Shown here: positions 56,757 to 64,000 of the stretch, piece after piece
Numbering within the stretch: the first letter of the stretch is position 1
Layout: every line of letters starts with the position of its first letter
Made by a program: the position numbers and the translations under genes
Origin: Streptococcus oralis
Lineage (GTDB): Bacteria; Bacillota; Bacilli; Lactobacillales; Streptococcaceae
Length of the DNA: 64,000 nt
Direction of reading: 5' to 3'
NCBI RefSeq assembly: GCF_016127915.1
Contig: NZ_CP066059.1
Coordinates: 1,260,001-1,324,000 of the forward strand
Notes under the pieces: generated by a model
What the model saw: the letters and a program-made list of their open reading frames with translations, nothing else
What the model was told of the DNA's origin: nothing
Databases searched by the model: none

Positions 56757-57686
56757 ATGAAATATATCCGTGTTGGGAATGAATTGGAACAAGCTAGTCA
56801 ATTGGTCTTGGGCTGTATGCGGATGGCTGAAAAGTCTTCAGATGAGATTGTAACTGTGTTGAAGACCGCTCAGGAAATCGGTATTAACTTCTACGATCAC
56901 TCCGATGTTTATGCAGGTGGCGAGTCAGAGGCTAAGTTTGCTAAAGGCTTGCAAGATGCGGGAATTTTACGTGATCAAGTGATCATTCAGTCAAAATGTG
57001 GCTTGCGAGATGTGCATACGAATTATCATTTTGATTTTTCAAAAGAATATATCATTGACTCAGTAGAAGCCAGTTTGAAACGCCTACAGACCGATTATAT
57101 GGATGTCTTGCTTTTGCATCGTCCAGATGCTCTGGTCGAGCCAGATGAAGTAGCAGAAGCATTTGATCGCTTGTATCAAGCGGGGAAAGTGCGTTACTTT
57201 GGAGTTAGCAATCAAAATCCTTACCAAATCGAACTTTTGCAAAAGAGCGTCAAGCAGCCACTGATTGTCAATCAGTTGCAGTTTGGCCCAGCTCATACGC
57301 CTATGATTGATCAAGGTCTGAATGCTAATATGCACAATTCTTTTGCCATCAATCGTGATGGAGGCGTCTTGGATTATTGCCGATTGAAGGATATTACTAT
57401 CCAGCCATGGTCGCCATTCCAAGTTGATTTGGCACAGGGATTGTTTATGGATCATCCTAAATATGTAGAATTGACAAAGACACTTAAACAGTTTGCAGAG
57501 CAGCATCAAGTTTCCTTTGAAGCGATTGTCCTTGCTTGGATCTTACGGCATCCAGCGAATATGCAACCAATCATCGGAAGTATGAATCCAGAGCGAATCC
57601 GCTCAAGTGCAGAAGCATTTAAAGTAGATTTGCCACGTTCTGAATGGTATAAAATTTATAAAAGCGCAGGAAATGCTTTGCCGTAA
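56757..57686 (+). CDS. Aldo/keto reductase
   Basis: TIM-barrel NADPH oxidoreductase of 309 residues. The catalytic set is seen: Asp and Tyr in NFYDHSDVYAGG, Lys in SKCG, His in LLLHRPDAL. Last gene of the PTS-GH35 operon, 5 bases after the galactosidase; likely reduces or oxidises a sugar product. Confidence 0.88.
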   Translation: MKYIRVGNELEQASQLVLGCMRMAEKSSDEIVTVLKTAQEIGINFYDHSDVYAGGESEAKFAKGLQDAGILRDQVIIQSKCGLRDVHTNYHFDFSKEYIIDSVEASLKRLQTDYMDVLLLHRPDALVEPDEVAEAFDRLYQAGKVRYFGVSNQNPYQIELLQKSVKQPLIVNQLQFGPAHTPMIDQGLNANMHNSFAINRDGGVLDYCRLKDITIQPWSPFQVDLAQGLFMDHPKYVELTKTLKQFAEQHQVSFEAIVLAWILRHPANMQPIIGSMNPERIRSSAEAFKVDLPRSEWYKIYKSAGNALP

Positions 57687-57708
57687 ATATCTATGCCTCC
57701 CTATTTCA

Positions 57709-57743
57709 AGAGGTAAATTGTGAAAACAATTTGCTTCTTTTGT
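57709..57743 (+). terminator. Terminator after the sugar operon
   Basis: AAATTGT-GAAA-ACAATTT stem flanked by AGGT/GCTT pairing, then TTTTGTT. Confidence 0.7.
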
Positions 57744-57769
57744 TAAAAAAATAATCAATCATAGAAAAA

Positions 57770-57786
57770 GTTAAGTTAGCTTTAAG
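57770..57786 (+). promoter_or_regulatory. CiaR box, GTTAAG-N5-TTTAAG
   Basis: Nearly identical upstream region to the box at 50255; -10 TATTAT at 57797-57802. Confidence 0.82.
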
Positions 57787-57808
57787 ATTCATCTTGTATT
57801 ATATAATC

Positions 57809-58010
57809 ATTAAATAAAGACCTCCTAATACTCTTCGAAAATCTCACCATACTTCGTCAGAGTCGACTTAGCTAACTACAGTTATGCTTGCGTCTATCTG
57901 CCTAGTCTGATTTCGATTTTCATTGAGTACCCTTTATTTAATGAAATCCTAAACTTTTCTTTTTCATAATAATCTCCCTAAAGAAGCCACCCAATCAGGT
58001 GGCTTTTTTT
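57809..58010 (+). ncRNA. CiaR-dependent small RNA carrying a 101-bp element (ccnC-like by position)
   Basis: Arms ATTAAATAAAG and CTTTATTTAAT and loop ACCTCCTAA as in the other csRNAs, with a 101-bp element (57829-57929) in the loop; shared linker; terminator GAAGCCACC-CAATCA-GGTGGCTTTTTTT ending 34 bases before ruvB. Promoter side resembles the 50.3-kb copy, insertion side the 50.0-kb copy. Confidence 0.82.
57829..57929. mobile_element. 101-bp MITE with BOX-like ends, second copy
   Basis: Same ends and length as the element at 50014-50114, inserted at the identical position of the sRNA, with about eight to ten differences inside. Confidence 0.75.
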
Positions 58011-58043
58011 GTTTGTAGGCTGGATTTTTGCTATAATAGGAAC

Positions 58044-59042
58044 ATGAGTAGAATTTTAGATAATGAAATCATGGGTGATGAGGAGTTGGTAGAACGTACC
58101 CTCCGTCCCCAATATTTACGTGAATATATCGGTCAGGACAAGGTCAAGGATCAGCTACAAATATTTATCGAAGCCGCAAAAATGCGTGATGAGGCGCTGG
58201 ATCATGTTCTTTTGTTTGGTCCTCCAGGTCTCGGGAAAACGACCATGGCCTTTGTCATTGCCAATGAATTGGGAGTCAATCTCAAGCAGACGTCTGGTCC
58301 CGTTATCGAAAAAGCAGGTGATTTGGTAGCAATTTTGAATGACTTGGAGCCAGGAGATGTTCTTTTTATTGACGAGATTCATCGCTTGCCCATGGCTGTT
58401 GAGGAAGTTTTATATAGTGCCATGGAAGATTTTTACATCGATATTATGATCGGTGCTGGTGAAACTAGTCGCAGTGTTCATCTGGACTTGCCACCTTTTA
58501 CCTTGATTGGTGCGACGACCCGTGCGGGTATGCTCTCAAATCCTCTGCGAGCACGTTTCGGGATCACAGGCCATATGGAATACTATGCCCACGCTGACTT
58601 GACAGAGGTTGTTGAGCGGACGGCAGATATCTTTGAGATGGAAATCACTCATGAAGCTGCATCTGAGTTAGCTTTACGTAGTCGAGGAACTCCTCGTATT
58701 GCCAATCGTCTCCTCAAGCGCGTGCGCGACTTTGCCCAGATTATGGGGAATGGGGTTATCGATGATGTGATTACCGATAAGGCTTTGACCATGCTGGATG
58801 TAGACCGTGAAGGTTTGGACTATGTAGACCAAAAAATCCTTCGCACCATGATTGAGATGTACGGTGGTGGTCCTGTCGGTTTAGGAACTCTTTCTGTTAA
58901 TATTGCCGAGGAGCGTGAGACAGTCGAAGATATGTACGAACCTTACCTCATCCAAAAAGGTTTTATCATGCGGACAAGGTCTGGACGGGTGGCGACTGCT
59001 AAGGCATATGAACATTTAGGTTATGAATACAGTGAAAAATGA
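58044..59042 (+). CDS. ruvB: Holliday junction branch-migration ATPase RuvB
   Basis: AAA+ motor of 332 residues. Walker [10 protein letters not shown] at 59-67, Walker B LFIDEIHR, sensor 1 GATTRAG, arginine finger region LRARFGI. Drives branch migration with RuvA. Start at ATG 58044 behind AATAGGAAC; the frame runs further upstream only through the csRNA terminator. Confidence 0.96.
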   Translation: MSRILDNEIMGDEELVERTLRPQYLREYIGQDKVKDQLQIFIEAAKMRDEALDHVLLFGPPGLGKTTMAFVIANELGVNLKQTSGPVIEKAGDLVAILNDLEPGDVLFIDEIHRLPMAVEEVLYSAMEDFYIDIMIGAGETSRSVHLDLPPFTLIGATTRAGMLSNPLRARFGITGHMEYYAHADLTEVVERTADIFEMEITHEAASELALRSRGTPRIANRLLKRVRDFAQIMGNGVIDDVITDKALTMLDVDREGLDYVDQKILRTMIEMYGGGPVGLGTLSVNIAEERETVEDMYEPYLIQKGFIMRTRSGRVATAKAYEHLGYEYSEK

Positions 59043-59607
59043 GCAAGAAATTCTAGATGCTTTCAGAGAAACTCCAGATATGATGACCATTCTGACCATC
59101 ATTCGTGACCTTGGTCTGAAAGATTCGTGGTTGGCGGCAGGTTCTGTCAGGAATTTCATTTGGAATCTCTTGTCTGATAAATCGCCTTTTGATCATGAAA
59201 CGGACGTGGATGTGATTTTCTTTGATCCAGATATTTCTTATGAGGAAACAGTATCCCTAGAGAAAAAGCTGAGAGAAGATTTCCCTCAGTATCAGTGGGA
59301 GTTGAAAAATCAGGTCTATATGCATCTGCACAGTCCCCACACAGCGCCTTACACGAGTTCTCGTGATGCCATGAGTAAGTATCCTGAGCGCTGTACGGCG
59401 ATAGGCCTTCGCTTGCATGCCGATGCAACTTTAGAGCCCTTTGCGCCCTATGGTCTAGAGGATATTTTAAAGTTTCAAGTTTCCCCAACTCCTCATTTTT
59501 TAGAGAATGAGGACCGAATGAAGCGCTATCAAGAACGCTTGTCCAAGAAAAATTGGCAAGAAAAATGGAAAAATCTCACTTTTTCAAAAAACTTAAGAAA
59601 AATTTAA
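59023..59607 (+). CDS. Nucleotidyltransferase family protein (DUF925)
   Basis: Protein of 194 residues with a nucleotidyltransferase-like core: [11 protein letters not shown] followed by [13 protein letters not shown] supplies the acidic metal-binding pair. Substrate unknown. Its start lies inside ruvB (20-base overlap in another frame), so expression depends on ruvB translation. Confidence 0.82.
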   Translation: MNTVKNEQEILDAFRETPDMMTILTIIRDLGLKDSWLAAGSVRNFIWNLLSDKSPFDHETDVDVIFFDPDISYEETVSLEKKLREDFPQYQWELKNQVYMHLHSPHTAPYTSSRDAMSKYPERCTAIGLRLHADATLEPFAPYGLEDILKFQVSPTPHFLENEDRMKRYQERLSKKNWQEKWKNLTFSKNLRKI

Positions 59608-59608
59608 G
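59592..59608 (+). promoter_or_regulatory. CiaR box, CTTAAG-N5-TTTAAG
   Basis: Overlaps the last codons of the preceding gene; ten bases after it TATACT (59619-59624). Confidence 0.82.
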
Positions 59609-59630
59609 TTAGTGACGGTATACTAGGTTC

Positions 59631-59723
59631 ATAAGTTAAGAGGAACTTAACTTAAACTCCTAAAACTTTTTCATAATAATCTCCCTATAAAATTAAGTCG
59701 CCCAATCAGGCGGCTTATTTTTT
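59631..59723 (+). ncRNA. CiaR-dependent small RNA, divergent 5' hairpin (ccnD-like by position)
   Basis: About 93 nucleotides. The 5' hairpin is AAGTTAAG-AGGAA-CTTAACTT, unlike the other loci; the anti-ribosome-site CTCCTAAAAC follows it unpaired, then the shared CTTTTTCATAATAATCTCC and terminator AAGTCGCC-CAATCA-GGCGGCTT. Confidence 0.85.
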
Positions 59724-59813
59724 GTCTGTAAGGAGAGCTAATAACTTAGCAATAGAAGAAAATAGGGAAATATGGTATAATGAAACGATAGATTTTTGAA
59801 TAGGAATAAGAAC

Positions 59814-60572
59814 ATGTTTGGATTTTTTAAGAAAGATAAAGCTATAGAAGTTGAGGTTCCAACACAGGTTCCTGCTCATATTGGCATCATCATGGATGGG
59901 AATGGTCGTTGGGCTAAAAAACGGATGCAACCGCGGGTCTTCGGACACAAGGCGGGGATGGAAGCCCTTCAAAAGGTGACCAAGGCAGCTAACAAGATGG
60001 GAGTCAAGGTCATCACGGTTTATGCCTTTTCAACGGAAAACTGGACACGCCCAGATCAAGAGGTCAAGTTTATCATGAACTTGCCAGTCGAATTTTATGA
60101 TAACTATGTCCCTGAATTGCACGCAAATAACGTTAAGATTCAGATGATTGGAGAGACAGACCGTTTGCCTAAGCCGACTTTTGAAGCTTTGAAAAAAGCA
60201 GAGGAGTTGACCAAGAACAATACGGGCTTGATTCTCAATTTTGCGCTTAACTATGGTGGCCGTGCTGAAATTACGCAGGCTCTTAAGGGCTTGGCTCAAG
60301 ATGTTCTAGATGCTAAAATCAACCCTGGTGACATCACAGAAGATATGATTGGGGACTATCTTTTTACGCAACACCTGCCAAAGGATTTGCGGGATCCTGA
60401 TTTGATTATCCGTACGAGTGGTGAGTTGCGTTTGAGTAATTTCTTGCCATGGCAGGCAGCCTATAGTGAGCTTTACTTTACGGATACCTTGTGGCCTGAT
60501 TTTGATGAAGCCGCCTTGCAGGCAGCTATTGCTGCTTTTAACCATCGCAATCGCCGTTTTGGAGGAGTTTAG
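59814..60572 (+). CDS. uppS: Undecaprenyl diphosphate synthase
   Basis: Cis-prenyltransferase of 252 residues that makes the C55 carrier for cell-wall synthesis. Catalytic Asp28 lies in IMDGNGRWAK; RTSGELRLSNFLPWQ carries the diphosphate-binding arginines. Start ATG 59814, with TATAAT near 59776. Followed by cdsA after 8 bases. Confidence 0.96.
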   Translation: MFGFFKKDKAIEVEVPTQVPAHIGIIMDGNGRWAKKRMQPRVFGHKAGMEALQKVTKAANKMGVKVITVYAFSTENWTRPDQEVKFIMNLPVEFYDNYVPELHANNVKIQMIGETDRLPKPTFEALKKAEELTKNNTGLILNFALNYGGRAEITQALKGLAQDVLDAKINPGDITEDMIGDYLFTQHLPKDLRDPDLIIRTSGELRLSNFLPWQAAYSELYFTDTLWPDFDEAALQAAIAAFNHRNRRFGGV

Positions 60573-60580
60573 GAGAAGAT

Positions 60581-61384
60581 ATGACCAAGGATTTACAAAA
60601 GAGAACATTGTTTGCGGTATTGGCCCTGGCAATTTTCCTTCCAGTCTTGTTTGTGGGAGGGCTCCTGTTGCAGATAGGGATTGGCTTGTTAGCAATGCTA
60701 GGCGTCCATGAACTCTTGCACATGAAGGGACTAAAGACTATGACCATTGAGGGCGCTTTGACTCTTTTTGCGACCTTCGCTCTCACAGTCCCTTTAGAAA
60801 ATTACCTAACTTTTTTGCCTGTTGATGGGAATGTGGTTGCTTACAGTGTTTTGATTACCATAATGCTAGGGACGACCGTTTTCAGTAAAAGTTATACGAT
60901 TGAAGATGCCGCTTTTCCAATTGCTGTGAGTTTTTATGTTGGTTTTGGCTTCAATGCCTTACTAGATGCTCGGGTGGCAGGTTTTGACAAGGTGCTTTTG
61001 GCCCTTTTTATCGTTTGGGCGACAGATAGCGCAGCTTACCTGACAGGGATGAATTTTGGTAGGCATAAATTGGCTCCGAGAGTTTCTCCTAATAAGAGTA
61101 TTGAGGGATTTGTCGGGGGCATTCTAGGTGCGGTACTGATAACAGTGATTTTCATGTTAGTGGACAGCACAGTTGCTCTTCCTTATGGGATTTATAGAAT
61201 GAGTCTCTTTGCTGCCTTCTTCAGTGTGGCAGGTCAGTTTGGTGACTTGATTGAGAGTGCCATGAAACGCCATTTCGGTGTTAAGGATTCTGGGAAATTT
61301 ATCCCGGGACATGGCGGTGTGTTGGATCGCTTTGATAGCATGCTGATTGTATTTCCAATGATGCACTTATTTGGCCTGTTTTAA
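60581..61384 (+). CDS. cdsA: Phosphatidate cytidylyltransferase
   Basis: Membrane enzyme of 267 residues that makes CDP-diacylglycerol, the precursor used by PgsA and ultimately by the cardiolipin synthase at 12.8 kb. Family signature KDSGKFIPGHGGVLDRFDS near the C-terminus; about eight helices. Confidence 0.95.
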   Translation: MTKDLQKRTLFAVLALAIFLPVLFVGGLLLQIGIGLLAMLGVHELLHMKGLKTMTIEGALTLFATFALTVPLENYLTFLPVDGNVVAYSVLITIMLGTTVFSKSYTIEDAAFPIAVSFYVGFGFNALLDARVAGFDKVLLALFIVWATDSAAYLTGMNFGRHKLAPRVSPNKSIEGFVGGILGAVLITVIFMLVDSTVALPYGIYRMSLFAAFFSVAGQFGDLIESAMKRHFGVKDSGKFIPGHGGVLDRFDSMLIVFPMMHLFGLF

Positions 61385-61399
61385 AGAAAGGAATATTGA

Positions 61400-62656
61400 A
61401 TGATTGGATTGCTAACCTTTATCCTGGTTTTTGGGATTATTGTGGTGGTGCATGAGTTTGGACATTTTTATTTTGCCAAGAAATCAGGCATTCTAGTTCG
61501 TGAATTTGCCATTGGTATGGGGCCCAAGATTTTTTCCCATATCGGTAAGGATGGCACTGCTTATACCATTCGGATCCTTCCTCTAGGAGGCTATGTTCGT
61601 ATGGCAGGCTGGGGTGATGATGCGACAGAGATCAAGACGGGAACTCCGGTCAGTTTAACACTTGCTGATGATGGTAAGGTCAAACGGATCAACCTCTCAG
61701 GGAAGAAACTGGATCAAACGGCTCTTCCTATGCAGGTAACTCAGTTTGACTTTGAAGACAAGCTCTTTATCAAGGGTTTGGTCCTGGAAGAAGAAAAGAC
61801 TTTTGCAGTGGATCATGATGCAACGGTTGTTGAAGAAGACGGAACCGAAGTGCGCATCGCTCCTCTGGATGTACAGTATCAAAATGCTTCTATCTGGGGC
61901 AAGCTCATCACCAACTTTGCAGGTCCTATGAATAACTTTATCTTAGGTGTTGTTGTTTTTTGGATCTTGATCTTTTTGCAAGGCGGTGTTAGAGATACTC
62001 AGACCAATCTCTTTCATGTCATGCCAGAGGGAGCTTTGGCTAAGGCGGGCGTAGCTGAGACCGCTCAAATTACCAAGGTCGGCTCGCACGAGGTTAAGAA
62101 TTGGCAAGACTTGACCCAGGCTGTGGAAGCAGATACCAAGGACAAGACTGCCCCGACCTTGGATGTGACTATTTCTGAAAATGGTAGCGAAAAACAAGTC
62201 ACGGTGACTCCAGAAGAGAATCAAGGACGTTACATTCTCGGGGTTCAACCAGGGGTCAAGTCAGACTTTCTATCCATGTTTGTTGGTGGATTTACAACTG
62301 CTGCCGACTCAGGGCTCCGTATCCTTTCGGCTCTGAAAAACTTGATTTTCCATCCAGATTTGAACAAACTCGGTGGTCCCGTTGCTATTTTTAAGGCAAG
62401 TAGCGATGCTGCTAAAAATGGAATTGAGAACGTCCTCTACTTCCTAGCTATGATTTCTATTAATATCGGGATTTTTAACTTGATTCCTATCCCGGCTTTG
62501 GATGGTGGAAAGATTGTGCTCAATATCCTAGAGGCAATTCGCCGGAAACCCCTTAAACAAGAAATTGAAACCTATGTCACCATGGCTGGTGTAGTTATCA
62601 TGGTTGTCTTGATGCTAGCTGTGACCTGGAATGACATTATGCGACTCTTCTTTTAG
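61400..62656 (+). CDS. eep: Site-2 (RseP-type) membrane metalloprotease Eep
   Basis: Intramembrane zinc protease of 418 residues. Zinc motif HEFGH (18-22) in the first helix, PDZ domain about 200-280, and third ligand in ALDGGKIV. In streptococci and enterococci it trims signal peptides, including pheromone precursors. Confidence 0.95.
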   Translation: MIGLLTFILVFGIIVVVHEFGHFYFAKKSGILVREFAIGMGPKIFSHIGKDGTAYTIRILPLGGYVRMAGWGDDATEIKTGTPVSLTLADDGKVKRINLSGKKLDQTALPMQVTQFDFEDKLFIKGLVLEEEKTFAVDHDATVVEEDGTEVRIAPLDVQYQNASIWGKLITNFAGPMNNFILGVVVFWILIFLQGGVRDTQTNLFHVMPEGALAKAGVAETAQITKVGSHEVKNWQDLTQAVEADTKDKTAPTLDVTISENGSEKQVTVTPEENQGRYILGVQPGVKSDFLSMFVGGFTTAADSGLRILSALKNLIFHPDLNKLGGPVAIFKASSDAAKNGIENVLYFLAMISINIGIFNLIPIPALDGGKIVLNILEAIRRKPLKQEIETYVTMAGVVIMVVLMLAVTWNDIMRLFF

Positions 62657-62660
62657 ATAA

Positions 62661-64000
<1,340 letters not shown>

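Noticed and set aside
50014..57929. Calling the 101-bp elements RUP or a complete BOX
   Set aside because: Only the terminal 15 bases resemble BOX ends as I remember them; the interior differs and RUP ends could not be confirmed.
57999..58043. Upstream extension of ruvB
   Set aside because: The extra 15 codons run through the csRNA terminator; ATG 58044 gives the normal RuvB N-terminus.

Overview
The window is chromosomal DNA of a low-GC Gram-positive coccus of the Streptococcus mitis/oralis/pneumoniae group. Gene order (uvrA - pepP - spx - ireB-ruvX - folC - cls - ccs4 - nrdD/nrdG - the S10/spc/alpha ribosomal run - leuS - ruvB - uppS-cdsA-eep-proS) follows the pneumococcal chromosome as I remember it. 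A perfect competence (ComX) cin-box and five CiaR-type small-RNA loci also point to this group. Several accessory genes (an M-box-controlled mgtA, a yjdF locus, a MarR/BAAT pair, a PTS-GH35 sugar locus) suggest a commensal mitis-group strain rather than S. pneumoniae itself; this is inference. No tRNA, rRNA, CRISPR array, prophage or intact insertion sequence was seen.

Layout. 1-3.9 kb: uvrA (5' end cut by the window) and pepP. 3.9-6.9 kb: an Mg2+-type M-box riboswitch with terminator, a 23-codon upstream ORF, mutually exclusive hairpins and the P-type ATPase gene mgtA. 7.0-12.5 kb: spx, two lipoprotein genes, ireB-ruvX-DUF1292, folC and an iron alcohol dehydrogenase gene. 12.8-20.9 kb: cls, a cin-box operon (47-aa ORF plus ccs4), and the anaerobic ribonucleotide reductase cluster nrdD-(46 aa)-GNAT-GNAT-nrdG-kinase, preceded by paired NrdR-like boxes. 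20.9-22.1 kb: a chimeric duplication of the rpsJ promoter/leader that lacks rpsJ, then a GyrI-like gene and the genuine leader.

22.1-36.9 kb: one long ribosomal block from rpsJ to rplQ including secY, adk, infA and rpoA. Several spacers are packed with hairpins, and an L17DE-like RNA follows rplQ. 37-45.6 kb: ACT-domain and UPF0210 proteins, CiaR sRNA, phosphoglycerate-mutase family protein, a lone minus-strand ICMT-like gene, leuS followed by two decayed copies of its own last codons, a MarR repressor with two matching operators and its BAAT-type hydrolase, and a yjdF riboswitch/gene. 46-50 kb: ABC exporter with a LytTR/DUF3021 regulatory pair and two acetyltransferases.

50-58 kb: two CiaR sRNAs, then a carbohydrate locus (DUF7916 TIM-barrel-like protein, ROK repressor, lactose-class PTS IIB-IIA-IIC, GH35 beta-galactosidase, aldo/keto reductase) with cre sites over its promoters. 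57.8-64 kb: CiaR sRNA, ruvB and a nucleotidyltransferase gene, CiaR sRNA, then uppS-cdsA-eep-proS (proS cut by the window end).

The most notable signals are the mgtA leader, which combines riboswitch, acidic/proline micro-ORF and switching hairpins; two CiaR sRNAs carrying the same 101-bp BOX-ended element inside the loop of their 5' hairpin; the leuS tail repeats with compensatory stem changes; and the S10-leader chimera.
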